A DNA stretch of 64,000 bases from Staphylococcus hominis subsp. hominis (lineage in GTDB: Bacteria; Bacillota; Bacilli; Staphylococcales; Staphylococcaceae): the NCBI RefSeq assembly GCF_002901845.1, contig NZ_PPQE01000028.1, positions 1 to 64,000 on the forward strand. Reading direction: 5' to 3'. This document shows positions 18,721 to 27,822 of this stretch, in pieces; position 1 is the first letter of the stretch, and each line of letters begins with the position of its first letter. The notes under the pieces were generated by a model that did not search any database, was not told where the DNA came from, and was given only the letters and a program-made list of their open reading frames with translations. A program made the position numbers and the translations under genes.

Positions 18721-18907
18721 TAATATATTGACAGTCGATGACTGAAGTAAAAATACGCTAGTATCAAGCTTTTTTCAATTTTAGTTCCAGATTCCCAACA
18801 TAAAGACTTTCAAGAAGAAAGTTTATGTCCAACGCAAATTGGGTATGCGTTGCCAAGATAGGACGACGGATTCAAAATGAATGCTGTCCGACTTTCTTTG
18901 TTTTTTT
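18721..18907. repeat. Intergenic repeat module, copy B
   Basis: Downstream of sle1, read on the minus strand, this module begins with a hairpin around GACAGCATTCATTTTGAAT, then has two further short inverted segments (ACCCAATTTGCGTTGG; GAAAGTCTTTATGTTGGG) and ends with TTGAAAAAAGCTTGAT plus GTATTTTTA. The same words, in the same order, occur in the opposite orientation at 20224-20320, on the other side of sle1. It looks like a dispersed staphylococcal intergenic element with terminator character. Confidence 0.5.
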
Positions 18908-18908
18908 A

Positions 18909-19898
18909 CTAATGAATAAATTTATATTGTCTAACTTGATAAGCTGGAATTGTACGATATGTTAAAACCCCTGGACCTGCACTAAAGTTCATTTCAGATA
19001 CTAAAAGACTTCCATTACTATTGACGCGTTCTACAAAAGCAACATGTCCATAGTAGCCAGCATCTGATTGGGCAATTGATCCTACAGTAGGATGATAATC
19101 AATTCTATAGCCATCTCTTGCAGCTGCATTGTCCCAGTTATTTGCATTCCACCAATATGTACTAATACCTTTACCGATTTGAGCACGACGATTAAAGACA
19201 TGCCATGTACATTGACCCCAATCATATAAATTTCTATGATTAAAAATCGGTGTGTGATAATAATAATTTGATGATGAACTTGTACGATTTGTATTACTAC
19301 TTGATGATGCTGTGCCGCTTACACGTAATTTTTGACCTGGGTAAATAAAGAAATTATTTAATCCATTTAAACGCATAATATTTTGATATGTCGTATTATA
19401 TTTCCAAGCGATGCCCGATAATGAATCACCGTAACGAACAGTATAGTAGCTTGAAGAACTAGATGAATTTGAGCTATTTTGTGTGTGGCTACTTGAACGT
19501 GCTGTTCCTGAAACTGTTAATGTTTGACCTGGAAAAATTAAAAAGCTATGAAGTCCATTTAAATCCATAATATGGCGGTACGTTGTACCATATCGACTAG
19601 CAATTGATGATAAACTGTCTCCACTTTTTACTGTATATGTACTGCTTGAGTTATTACTATAAGAATGAGATGAACTAGAGCCTGAAACTGTTAATACTTG
19701 ATTTGGAAAAATAAGATTTGATGTCAAACCATTTAATGATTTTAATTTAGCTATTGTAATACCATAGCGATTTGAAATAGACCATAATGATTCCCCACTT
19801 TTTACTGTGTGAGTTGTTGCTGCTTCTGCTTGATGTGCAAATATTGTACTAAGTGCCCCAGTTCCAATAATTGCTGTTGCAAGAACTTTTTTATTCAT
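18909..19898 (-). CDS. sle1: Cell-wall hydrolase Sle1 (LysM-CHAP amidase)
   Basis: Secreted N-acetylmuramoyl-L-alanine amidase needed for daughter cell separation. From the ATG at 19896-19898 (329 residues) there is a signal peptide ending AEA after residue 26, three LysM peptidoglycan-binding repeats (about 27-70, 90-134, 158-202) separated by serine-rich linkers, and a C-terminal CHAP domain with catalytic Cys in [10 protein letters not shown] and His in [16 protein letters not shown] lies 9 bases before this start; a frame 39 bases longer would lie upstream of it. S. aureus Sle1 (Aaa) has the same architecture and location. Confidence 0.95.
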   Translation of the reverse strand: MNKKVLATAIIGTGALSTIFAHQAEAATTHTVKSGESLWSISNRYGITIAKLKSLNGLTSNLIFPNQVLTVSGSSSSHSYSNNSSSTYTVKSGDSLSSIASRYGTTYRHIMDLNGLHSFLIFPGQTLTVSGTARSSSHTQNSSNSSSSSSYYTVRYGDSLSGIAWKYNTTYQNIMRLNGLNNFFIYPGQKLRVSGTASSSSNTNRTSSSSNYYYHTPIFNHRNLYDWGQCTWHVFNRRAQIGKGISTYWWNANNWDNAAARDGYRIDYHPTVGSIAQSDAGYYGHVAFVERVNSNGSLLVSEMNFSAGPGVLTYRTIPAYQVRQYKFIH

Positions 19899-20223
19899 AA
19901 ATAAGCGCCTCCTTAATCTTATGCTTATCTTTGACATGTCCCCATGACAATTGTTGTATTAACGCTTAGTTTTATTACGTTAATTCTAGTGCTTTAACTT
20001 TAATTTTTTCTACTCAAGTAGTCTACTTATATAAATTAATATATTTCATTATAATATTCCATTTCAATTTGATTACATAATGATGAAATTTTAGTACGAT
20101 ACTTATAAAATTAAAACTTTATAAAAATCGATTTCTTTAGTCTAATTATTGCATAACGTAAGTAAGAATTTTTTTAAATGTGATTATATTTAATCAAAAA
20201 TTTATTATACTATTGAAAATGAT
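19899..20223. other. Upstream region of sle1
   Basis: About 325 A/T-rich bases without an open frame. It must contain the sle1 promoter. I looked for a WalR site (TGTWAH-N5-TGTWAH), expected for sle1, and found no clear match. Confidence 0.4.
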
Positions 20224-20320
20224 ATAAAAAAAGAGCGGGACAGCATTCATTTTTGAATTAGTTGTCCCACTCCAAGAGTCGAAAAAAGCTTGATCTATGT
20301 GTATTTTTAATTCATTAATC
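20224..20320 (-). terminator. metQ terminator within repeat module, copy A
   Basis: On the minus strand AGTGGGACA and TGTCCCGCT flank ATTCA/TGAAT and are followed by CTTTTTTTATA, a strong terminator for metNPQ (20224-20272). The adjoining 20273-20320 holds AAAAAAGCTTGAT and GTATTTTTA, shared with the inverted copy at 18721-18907. Confidence 0.8.
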
Positions 20321-20375
20321 TACGACATATGCTAAATGACTAAACAACGATTGATATTCTACAATGTTTAACTTA

Positions 20376-21218
20376 CTATTTTAAGCTATCTTCAATGTCT
20401 TTAATTTCTTTTTGAGATAAATCGACTGCTTTTTCACCATCTTTAGTGTCTTTTTTCAATGCTTCTTGTGCTTCTTTACTATGATATAGATCTACAATTT
20501 TTTTGTATGTTTTATTATCTTTATCTTTTGAGTTAACGGCAATTAAATTAATGTATGGTTTAACTGCATCTGAAGTAGAACTTTCTAAATAAATTGGATC
20601 TTTCTTAGCATCTAAGCCTGCTTTCGTTGCTACACCATTATTGATAACTGAAATATCAACATCATCTAATGCACGTGCAGTTTGTTGAGCATCTACTTCT
20701 TTAATTTTTAAATGTTTAGGGTTATCTTTAATATCTTTTGTTGTACCACTTAAACCAAAGTTATCTTTTAATTTAATAAGTCCTGCTGATTCTAATAATT
20801 TTAAAGCACGCGCTTGGTTAGAAACATCATTGGGAATCATCACTTGCGCGCCATCTTTAACATCTTTAATATCTTTTACTTTTTTAGAATAGATGCCTAA
20901 AGGTGCTAATACGGTTGTACTAATTGCTTCAATTTTTGCATCTTTATGTGCTTTTTTATATTCATTTAAGAAAGCAAAGTGTTGGAATGCATTCATATCG
21001 ATATCTCCATCACTTAATGCTTTATTAGGTACGTTATAATCTGAAAAGTGCTTAATTTCTAAATCAATATCATCTTTTTTTGCTAATTCTTTCACTTTTT
21101 CCCAAGCAGCAGTATCATTTGATGCTACGCCAACTGTTACTTTCTTACTATTTCCTCCGCCTGAACATGCCGCAAGGACAATAATAGATGCTAATAATAA
21201 ACCGATTATTCTCTTCAT
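20376..21218 (-). CDS. metQ: Methionine ABC transporter, binding lipoprotein
   Basis: Substrate-binding lipoprotein of the methionine importer MetNPQ, 280 residues. The signal peptide ends in lipobox VLAAC with the acylated Cys18, anchoring it to the outer face of the membrane. The mature part is a NlpA/MetQ-type domain (TVGVASNDTAAWEKV, IEAISTTVLAPLGIYSKK). Last of three genes on the minus strand, 41 bases after metP, with its own ribosome site (GGGAGG) and a terminator beyond it. Specificity for L- or D-methionine or peptides cannot be told. Confidence 0.94.
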   Translation of the reverse strand: MKRIIGLLLASIIVLAACSGGGNSKKVTVGVASNDTAAWEKVKELAKKDDIDLEIKHFSDYNVPNKALSDGDIDMNAFQHFAFLNEYKKAHKDAKIEAISTTVLAPLGIYSKKVKDIKDVKDGAQVMIPNDVSNQARALKLLESAGLIKLKDNFGLSGTTKDIKDNPKHLKIKEVDAQQTARALDDVDISVINNGVATKAGLDAKKDPIYLESSTSDAVKPYINLIAVNSKDKDNKTYKKIVDLYHSKEAQEALKKDTKDGEKAVDLSQKEIKDIEDSLK

Positions 21219-21259
21219 TAAAAACTGCCTCCCAATATTAAAATAATTTATTTAAATAA

Positions 21260-21919
21260 CTAATTTCTGCGAATTATTCTAGAAATAAAGTTACCTAATG
21301 ACTGAATAATTTGTACGATAATAACTAGAACTACAACTGTAATAATAATGACCAATGTATCAAAGCGTTGGTAACCATAAACAAGCGCTAAATCTCCGAT
21401 ACCACCGCCACCTACAGCACCGGCCATAGCTGTACTACCAATTAAACCAATAATCGCTGTAGTAATAGCTAGTACAAGTGAACCTAATGCTTCAGGCAAT
21501 AAAAAATGACGAATAATTTGAAGTGGTGATGCTCCCATAGCTTTTGCTGCTTCAATAATGCCATCATCTACTTCTAAAAGTGAATTTTCTACTAAACGCG
21601 CAATATATGGTGCTACATATACTGTAAGTGGAACAATTGCAGCTGTTGTACCGATTGACGTACCTGCAACTAATTTAGTAAAAGGTACAATTGCAATTAA
21701 TAAAATGATGAATGGAATAGATCTTAAAATATTAATAATTGGATTAAGAATTTGGTGAATAACGACATTGGGCCAGATTCCATGTTTTCGAGTGACTACA
21801 AGTAAAATACCTAATGGGATACCAATCAATGCACCAATAATTAATGATACTGTCACCATATAAAGTGTTTCATACAATGCTTGCATTAATTGAGATGAAT
21901 CTATGCTTGAACCAAACAT
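21260..21919 (-). CDS. metP: Methionine ABC transporter, permease
   Basis: Membrane subunit (219 residues, about five membrane segments) of the methionine importer. The ABC-coupling EAA loop is visible (EAAKAMGASPLQIIRHFLLPEA in parts, about 124-145), as is the C-terminal glycine-rich AMAGAVGGGGIGDLAL segment typical of MetI/MetP. It starts right at the end of metN (adjacent codons), so the two are translationally coupled. Called metI in E. coli; here metP avoids confusion with the cystathionine gamma-synthase metI in the same window. Confidence 0.94.
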   Translation of the reverse strand: MFGSSIDSSQLMQALYETLYMVTVSLIIGALIGIPLGILLVVTRKHGIWPNVVIHQILNPIINILRSIPFIILLIAIVPFTKLVAGTSIGTTAAIVPLTVYVAPYIARLVENSLLEVDDGIIEAAKAMGASPLQIIRHFLLPEALGSLVLAITTAIIGLIGSTAMAGAVGGGGIGDLALVYGYQRFDTLVIIITVVVLVIIVQIIQSLGNFISRIIRRN

Positions 21920-22942
21920 TTAACGCACCTCCTCATAATGAATATGTCGCTCATTAAAATATGATTCTACCGTGTCACGACTAAATTGTGCATCGTGTTC
22001 AAAGCGTAACCATAAATAACAAATCGTTTCATCTTGAATATCTGACATAGACGAGAATAGAATATTTACATTAAAACCATATTGGTTTATTAACTCGTTC
22101 ATTAATGGATAATCAATTTGCTTTTTATCTAAGAAAAGTCTGTAATCTGTATAATGATTATCTGCTCTTTCAAATGAGGCACGTAATGCTTTAGAAGGTT
22201 CTGTACTAATAACTGTTGATACAAAATTTTGTGCTGTTTTCGTTTTCGGATGACTAAACACATCTTTTACTGTACCAATTTCTACAACTTCCCCGTGTTC
22301 CATTACAGCTACACGATTACAGATTTTTTGAATCACGCTCATTTCGTGAGTAATCATCATAATCGTAACCCCAAATGTTTCATTCACATTTTTAAGTAAT
22401 TGAAGAATAGAACTTGTTGTCGCAGGGTCTAATGCACTTGTCGCTTCATCGCACAATAATATTTTAGGATTTGTTACAAGTGCTCTTGCAATTGCAACAC
22501 GTTGTTTTTGTCCTCCGGAAAGCTCATCTGGAAATTGATTTTTCTTATCTGCAAGTCCCACAAACTCTAGCATTTCTTCAACTTTCTCTTTAATCTCAGA
22601 ATTACTTTTGTGACTAAGTATCAATGGCATTGCTACATTTTTAAAAACTGTTTTAGAATTTAAAAGATTAAAATGTTGGAAAATCATTCCTATATCTTTT
22701 TTTACGTTGCGAAGTTCTTTTTCACTATATGTATTAATATCATGTCCATCTACAATAACATGGCCCTCTGTAGCTTGTTCTAATTGGTTAACTAAACGTA
22801 CTAGTGTACTTTTACCAGCACCACTATAACCAATCACACCAAACACATCACGCGCATCAATTTTAAAAGAAACATCTTTTAAAGCGTGGATGGTTTCTCG
22901 TTTCTTTCGAAATACTTTATTTACACCCTGAAATTCAATCAC
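21920..22942 (-). CDS. metN: Methionine ABC transporter, ATPase
   Basis: Cytoplasmic ATPase of MetNPQ, 340 residues from the chosen start. Walker A GYSGAGKST, signature LSGGQKQRVAIARAL and Walker B ILLCDEATSALDPAT are intact; the last hundred residues form the NIL domain by which methionine inhibits transport. Start: GTG at 22940-22942 (MIEFQGVNKVF), which fits the family start; a GTG nine bases upstream overlaps AAGGGTG. It has its own promoter (22987-23015) and is separated from mccB by a terminator. Confidence 0.94.
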   Translation of the reverse strand: MIEFQGVNKVFRKKRETIHALKDVSFKIDARDVFGVIGYSGAGKSTLVRLVNQLEQATEGHVIVDGHDINTYSEKELRNVKKDIGMIFQHFNLLNSKTVFKNVAMPLILSHKSNSEIKEKVEEMLEFVGLADKKNQFPDELSGGQKQRVAIARALVTNPKILLCDEATSALDPATTSSILQLLKNVNETFGVTIMMITHEMSVIQKICNRVAVMEHGEVVEIGTVKDVFSHPKTKTAQNFVSTVISTEPSKALRASFERADNHYTDYRLFLDKKQIDYPLMNELINQYGFNVNILFSSMSDIQDETICYLWLRFEHDAQFSRDTVESYFNERHIHYEEVR

Positions 22943-22986
22943 TATGTTCACCCTTATCTAATTCTGATTAAATTCGTATGATATGA

Positions 22987-23015
22987 AGTATAGGCAAAAG
23001 TTGAGGATGCGTCAA
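22987..23015 (-). promoter_or_regulatory. metNPQ promoter
   Basis: Minus strand TTGACG (23010-23015), 17 bases, TATACT (22987-22992). A near-consensus SigA promoter 45 bases before the gene. I found no SAM riboswitch (S-box) in the short leader. Confidence 0.7.
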
Positions 23016-23089
23016 TATAGTTTTTTAAAAAATTGAAAATTTCAGATATTTTTAGTATTGAATTACTCTTTTAGTTCCAAATATCATAA

Positions 23090-23140
23090 TAAAAATACAA
23101 GAGTACAATAAACATCGTTTCAATTTCTATTGCACTCTTG
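23090..23140 (-). terminator. mccB terminator
   Basis: CAAGAGTGCAATA pairs with TATTGTACTCTTG around a 17-base loop, followed by TATTTTTATT on the minus strand. It separates mccAB from metNPQ. Confidence 0.8.
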
Positions 23141-23161
23141 CATTAATACTTTCACTATATT

Positions 23162-24310
23162 CTATTTATTTAGCGTATCTATCGCTTGTTTTAAATCTTG
23201 TACTAAATCTTCAGTGTCTTCAATACCGATTGATAATCGAACTAAACCATCTGTAATTCCTTCTTTAGCACGAACATCTGCTGGAATAGATGCATGTGTC
23301 ATCAAAGCAGGTACAGAAATCAAGCTTTCCACTGCACCTAAGCTTTCAGCAAGCGTGAAATATTGCGTTTCACGAATTAATTGTTTAGCTGCTTCTGTAT
23401 CTTTCACTTCAAATGCAACAATGCCAGTATGACCACTTGCTTGAGCGATATGAATATCATGATTAAGGTGACTTTCAATACTAGGATGGAACACTTGTTG
23501 TACTGATGGATGCTCTTGTAACATCTTCACAATACCTTCTACGTTACGATTAATTTGTTCCATACGTAACCCTAGTGTTTTAATTCCTCGAATTAATAAA
23601 TAACTATCTTGTGGTCCTAGTACACCACCTGTAGAGTTAGAAATAAATGCTAAGCGTTCACCTAATTCATCATTAGATGTAGCGACTAAACCTGCAACAA
23701 CATCACTGTGTCCACCAATATATTTTGTTGCTGAATGTAATACAATATCGATTCCAAAATCTAACGGATTTTGATAGTACGGTGTCATAAATGTGTTATC
23801 GACTACAGAAATGAGATGATTTTCTGTCGCAATTTCTGCTGCACGTCGAATATCTGTCACACGTAATAAAGGATTAGACGGCGTTTCGATATATAACATT
23901 TTTGTTTCTGGTTTAATATAATCTTTTACGTTTTCAATATTTGTAGTATCAACGAAATCAACATCAATACCAAATCGTGTAAAGACTTTTGTTAAAGCAC
24001 GATAAGTTCCACCATACACATCAGAATTTAAAATTAAATGATCACCTTTATCTAATAACATTATAACAGCGCTAATCGCAGCCATACCTGAACCAAATGC
24101 AAATCCATGTTTACCATTTTCTAAATTCGCAATGACGCTTTCAATAGAAGTACGTGTTGGGTTTGCAGTACGTGAATATTCATAGCCCTGTCTTAAATCA
24201 CCAATATCATCTTGCAAATAAGTACTTGTTTGATAAATTGGTGTCGTTACTGCTCCAGTAAAATCATCCGTCGTATGTCCACCATGAATCATTTGTGTTT
24301 TTTTCTTCAT
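23162..24310 (-). CDS. mccB: Cystathionine gamma-lyase / homocysteine gamma-lyase
   Basis: PLP enzyme of the Cys/Met metabolism family, 382 residues; cleaves cystathionine to cysteine, 2-oxobutyrate and ammonia in reverse transsulfuration. The lysine binding PLP is in [13 protein letters not shown] (about 195) and the SGMAAI cofactor loop is near 79. It starts two bases after mccA ends. Together with mccA it converts homocysteine to cysteine, as in the Bacillus mccAB and staphylococcal locus. The family also contains cystathionine gamma-synthases and beta-lyases; the pairing with mccA favours the lyase. Confidence 0.88.
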   Translation of the reverse strand: MKKKTQMIHGGHTTDDFTGAVTTPIYQTSTYLQDDIGDLRQGYEYSRTANPTRTSIESVIANLENGKHGFAFGSGMAAISAVIMLLDKGDHLILNSDVYGGTYRALTKVFTRFGIDVDFVDTTNIENVKDYIKPETKMLYIETPSNPLLRVTDIRRAAEIATENHLISVVDNTFMTPYYQNPLDFGIDIVLHSATKYIGGHSDVVAGLVATSNDELGERLAFISNSTGGVLGPQDSYLLIRGIKTLGLRMEQINRNVEGIVKMLQEHPSVQQVFHPSIESHLNHDIHIAQASGHTGIVAFEVKDTEAAKQLIRETQYFTLAESLGAVESLISVPALMTHASIPADVRAKEGITDGLVRLSIGIEDTEDLVQDLKQAIDTLNK

Positions 24311-24312
24311 TA

Positions 24313-25209
24313 TTATTCTCCTTTGTATTCAAATATTTTTTTTGACATATAACGATCACTGCCATCTGGAAAAATTGTTACAATAATACCTTTATCAATA
24401 CGATTTTTAATATCTAAAGCACCTTGTAATGCTGCACCAGATGAGCTACCAACAAGTAGTCCTTCTTGTTTAGCTAATCGTTTTACATTTTCAAATCCTT
24501 GATTATCACTGACTGTAATAATATCATCAACGATAGATTTTTCTAAAAATACTGGCCATTTTTCAGAGCCAATACCTTCAATATCATGAGCATGTGCTTT
24601 ACCACCATTCAATACTGAGCCTTCAGGTTCAACAATAATATTTTTAACATTAAATTGTTGTAAATGTTTAGCTACACCAGTAAATGTTCCTCCAGATCCA
24701 GCACCAGCTACAAAATAATCAATGTGTGGTAATGCCTCTGTAATTTCTTTTCCAAGCGTATGCGTATAGGCTTTTGGATTATGTTCAGTTTCAAACTGGT
24801 TCATATATACTGCATTATATTTGTCAGCATAATGACGCGCTTCTTTTTGTGCACCCATCATTCCCTTGTTTTTAGGTGTTCGTTTTATTTCAGCACCCAA
24901 TACTCGCATAATTGAAATTTTTTCTTCTGAAAATCCTTCTGGGGCAAAAATCACACACTTTAAATGATAACGATTAGCGGCCATTGCTAATCCAATTCCT
25001 GTATTACCAGCTGTAGCTTCAACGATGGTATCTCCTTTTACAATACGTTTTTCTTTTAGCGCAGTTTCTACAAGATATTTCCCTAGTCGATCTTTAATAC
25101 TTCCACCAGGATTAAATTGTTCTAACTTCGCATAAATTTGTACATGTTCATCACTAAAACTTTCTAATAATACTAGTGGCGTTTGTCCTATTAAATCATA
25201 AGTAATCAT
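24313..25209 (-). CDS. mccA: Cystathionine beta-synthase-type PLP enzyme
   Basis: 298-residue member of the cysteine synthase/cystathionine beta-synthase family. PLP-binding lysine in PGGSIKDRLGK (about 38), the phosphate loop TAGNTGIG, and GSGGTFTG are present. In the mccAB context it most probably joins O-acetylserine or serine with homocysteine to form cystathionine. It differs from the CysK housekeeping enzyme by its association with mccB. Sulfur-source control by CymR is known for such loci in Firmicutes, but I could not place a CymR site. Confidence 0.88.
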   Translation of the reverse strand: MITYDLIGQTPLVLLESFSDEHVQIYAKLEQFNPGGSIKDRLGKYLVETALKEKRIVKGDTIVEATAGNTGIGLAMAANRYHLKCVIFAPEGFSEEKISIMRVLGAEIKRTPKNKGMMGAQKEARHYADKYNAVYMNQFETEHNPKAYTHTLGKEITEALPHIDYFVAGAGSGGTFTGVAKHLQQFNVKNIIVEPEGSVLNGGKAHAHDIEGIGSEKWPVFLEKSIVDDIITVSDNQGFENVKRLAKQEGLLVGSSSGAALQGALDIKNRIDKGIIVTIFPDGSDRYMSKKIFEYKGE

Positions 25210-25310
25210 ATCTTTCGTTCAATACACTCAAGTAATGTCTGAACATACCTACTTTCTATCATCATATTCATTTCCAATATTTAATTTTAATTCTTACTCA
25301 ACCGCTATGA

Positions 25311-25339
25311 ATTATACGCTAACTTATATCTTATTGCAA
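25311..25339 (-). promoter_or_regulatory. mccAB promoter
   Basis: Minus strand TTGCAA (25334-25339), 17 bases, perfect TATAAT (25311-25316), about 100 bases before mccA. No S-box is visible in the leader. Confidence 0.7.
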
Positions 25340-25461
25340 AAAGCTAGATTCTTTATGTAAAATGTAATTAGTTATTGCTTTTAAATACTCATGTTATGAT
25401 AAAAGTGAACCACTGGAAATGAATTAAATTTTACGATGAATCAACGTACAAAGGAGACTCG

Positions 25462-25995
25462 ATGATGACATCTAAAGCAGACTTATCTTTATCCGTCTTT
25501 ACTAAGGATGACTATAAAAATTTAAATTATAAAAATAGTACTTTTAGAAACTCAATGTACGACGAAATTGAAGTAAATAAAAGTCACTTTAAACATTGTG
25601 ATTTTAGTGAAGGTATTTTTAAGAATGTAAGCACTATTTCAAATTCAAAAATTATCAATTGTAATTTTGATAAAAGTATCTTTGAAAATGTAAATTTTTT
25701 CAAGACGCTTATTAGTAAATCAAATTTAACTGTTACCTCATTTGATGAAAATCATTTTAATACATTAACGATTGAACATTCTATTTTTAAAAATAGCAAT
25801 ATACGTAATGTAAAATTTGATAACGTCACGTTTAAAAAAGTGATTTTTGAAAACGTCACTATGGATTTGTGTCATTTTGAAAATGTAAAAATAAAAGATT
25901 GTATATTTAAACATGTCACTATTAATAATTCTTCAATTCCTGAAAAATTATTAAAAGAATTACATAAACAAGATGTTACGTTTGAAAATATGTAA
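25462..25995 (+). CDS. Pentapeptide-repeat protein
   Basis: 177 residues, mostly (about 22-160) built from degenerate five-residue repeats with a hydrophobic centre (STFRN, SHFKH, CDFSE, GIFKN, CIFKH), which fold as a right-handed quadrilateral beta-helix. Function unknown: some family members (Qnr, MfpA) mimic DNA and protect topoisomerases, others do not. Cytoplasmic, as no signal peptide or membrane segment is seen. GGAG precedes two adjacent ATG codons, so the start may be 3 bases later. Monocistronic, divergent from mccA, with a terminator behind. Confidence 0.88.
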   Translation: MMTSKADLSLSVFTKDDYKNLNYKNSTFRNSMYDEIEVNKSHFKHCDFSEGIFKNVSTISNSKIINCNFDKSIFENVNFFKTLISKSNLTVTSFDENHFNTLTIEHSIFKNSNIRNVKFDNVTFKKVIFENVTMDLCHFENVKIKDCIFKHVTINNSSIPEKLLKELHKQDVTFENM

Positions 25996-26013
25996 TTCAA
26001 TTATCATTATGCT

Positions 26014-26055
26014 AAACAGAGTCTAGAACAACAATTTGTATCCTAGACTCTGTTT
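26014..26055. terminator. Bidirectional terminator
   Basis: AAACAGAGTCTAG pairs with CTAGACTCTGTTT (13 bp), with ATTCTTG after it on the plus strand and an A/T-rich flank on the other. It lies between the convergent pentapeptide gene and the symporter gene. Confidence 0.75.
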
Positions 26056-26068
26056 ATTCTTGTTAATA

Positions 26069-27397
26069 TTAAAATAATTGAACAATAAAAACTAATATAA
26101 TAATAACTGGCATAATATATTTAATTAAAATATACCATGGAACAAAAAGTTTAAATTTATCTTTTCCAAAGCTCTCTTTTAATGCTTGTTTATCTAGTAA
26201 TTGACCTACAACTAATGTCGTTCCTAATGCTCCTAATGGCATCAAGATATTCGATACGATAAAATCCATATTATCAAAAATTGTACCCGCTCCAAACTTA
26301 ATTCCACTTAAACTGCTAAATGATAGTGTTGCTGGGATACTAATAACAAATACTAATATACTTGCAATAACTGATATAGCTTTTCGTTTAGTATTATCAT
26401 TTTTAGTGAAATTTGAGACATTTAATTCCAATAAAGAAATAGAAGACGTTAATGCTGCAAATAAAAATAGAATTAAGAAAATTAAATAAAATACAATACC
26501 AAAGCCCATTTGATTAAATACTAACGGTAACACTTTAAATAAGAGTCCTGGTCCTTCTTGAGGTGCATAACCAAATGTTTTTAAGGCTGGAAATATTGCA
26601 AGTCCTGCTAATACAGAAACTAAAATATTCATAATAACAATTGACATGGCGGAAGATTTAATCGTCATTTCTTTAGGCGCATAACTCGCATACGTAATCA
26701 TCCCTGTCGTTCCTAATGATAGTGTAAAGAACGATTGACCTAACGCAAATAAGACACCTTTAACTGAAATATCTTCTATTCTCGGTTGTAATATATAGCG
26801 AACGCCCTCTAATGCTCCGTCTAATGTCAATGATTTAGCAACAACAATAATTAGAAAAACAAATAATAAGGGCATCATCATTTTAGAAGCTTTCTCTAAA
26901 CCTTTTTCTACACCTAGCATAACGATGACCATGGTTAAAAGAATAAAAATGCCCTGTCCCAACACAGTTAACCACGGGTTACTAATTATTTTTTCAAATT
27001 TAATTTGAGTTAATGACGTATGTTCAACAGATAATAATTGTAAAAATACATTTCCAATATATATAACAATCCAGCCACCGATAACACTATAAAAGCCGAA
27101 TAAAATAAAAACAGCTAAATTTCCATTCCACCCAATAATATTTAACCATTTTTTTCCTGTTAATTTACTATAGATTCGAGTCGTATAAGTGCGCCCCATT
27201 ATTCCTACCGTAAACTCCATAATCAGTAACGGTAATCCTACAAAAATAGTAAAGATTAAAAATAAAAATAAAAATGCGCCGCCACCATAAATGCCAGCCA
27301 TATATGGAAACTTCCACATTGCGCCTAATCCTATAGCAGAACCAGCACTTGCTAGAATAAATCCAGTTGAGGTTTTCCATTGTGATTGATTACTCAT
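26069..27397 (-). CDS. Sodium-dependent transporter, NSS (SNF) family
   Basis: 442-residue membrane protein with about 11 membrane segments and the NSS N-terminal signature ASAGSAIGLGAMWKFPYMAG (about 14-33), where the unwound helix 1 binds sodium and substrate. Bacterial relatives (LeuT, TnaT, MhsT) carry amino acids with sodium. The specific substrate cannot be read from the sequence. Eleven rather than twelve segments is usual for bacterial members. AGGGAG lies upstream of the ATG. It appears monocistronic. Confidence 0.92.
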   Translation of the reverse strand: MSNQSQWKTSTGFILASAGSAIGLGAMWKFPYMAGIYGGGAFLFLFLIFTIFVGLPLLIMEFTVGIMGRTYTTRIYSKLTGKKWLNIIGWNGNLAVFILFGFYSVIGGWIVIYIGNVFLQLLSVEHTSLTQIKFEKIISNPWLTVLGQGIFILLTMVIVMLGVEKGLEKASKMMMPLLFVFLIIVVAKSLTLDGALEGVRYILQPRIEDISVKGVLFALGQSFFTLSLGTTGMITYASYAPKEMTIKSSAMSIVIMNILVSVLAGLAIFPALKTFGYAPQEGPGLLFKVLPLVFNQMGFGIVFYLIFLILFLFAALTSSISLLELNVSNFTKNDNTKRKAISVIASILVFVISIPATLSFSSLSGIKFGAGTIFDNMDFIVSNILMPLGALGTTLVVGQLLDKQALKESFGKDKFKLFVPWYILIKYIMPVIIILVFIVQLF

Positions 27398-27489
27398 TTT
27401 CTATCTCCCTTTAACGCGTTAAAGCATGTGTGCGATTAAGTTCTACTCTAACACGTCTGACCAAATAGTGCAATATACATATAAATGAG

Positions 27490-27541
27490 TATTAAAAAAG
27501 ATAAGAATAGAGGTAAATGACATATCTCAACTATTCTTATC
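27490..27541 (-). terminator. Terminator after the PAP2-esterase operon
   Basis: GATAAGAATAG pairs perfectly with CTATTCTTATC around a 20-base loop, followed on the minus strand by TTTTTTAATAC. It ends the transcript of the 82-residue gene. Confidence 0.8.
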
Positions 27542-27561
27542 GTTTAAACTTACTGATATAT

Positions 27562-27810
27562 TTATTTTTCAAAATCATATATTATGGATTGACCTTCATT
27601 TACTTCTTGAATATTTAAACTTTCGATATGATCAACGTTAATGTAATGAACTTGTGAGTCATCTTTTAAAAATAAATAGACCAATTCATCAAACTCATCA
27701 ATAATACGCTGTACGCATGTGTCATAGTCTGGACCATCTTGGAACGTTTTAAATTCTTTATAAGTAGTTCCAGAAACTGTTGTATATATAAGTAAGAATG
27801 TACGTTTCAT
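27562..27810 (-). CDS. Conserved protein of unknown function (82 residues)
   Basis: A small acidic protein (TFLLIYTTVSGTTYKEFKTF near the start; QVHYINVDHIESLNI later). No signal peptide, membrane segment or recognised motif. It follows the esterase gene by 12 bases on the same strand, with AAGGAG upstream, so it is the last gene of the PAP2-esterase operon. I do not recognise a function. Confidence 0.75.
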   Translation of the reverse strand: MKRTFLLIYTTVSGTTYKEFKTFQDGPDYDTCVQRIIDEFDELVYLFLKDDSQVHYINVDHIESLNIQEVNEGQSIIYDFEK

Positions 27811-27822
27811 CTTATTACTCCT

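Noticed and set aside
19911-20220. WalR site upstream of sle1
   Set aside because: I looked for the direct repeat TGTWAH-N5-TGTWAH on both strands and found no acceptable match, although WalKR control of sle1 is known in S. aureus.
22943-23089. SAM riboswitch upstream of metN
   Set aside because: The conserved S-box wording is absent and the space is too short for the aptamer.
27168-27380. 70-codon frame rich in Trp/Arg/Tyr
   Set aside because: It is the shifted frame of the NSS symporter gene; composition is implausible.
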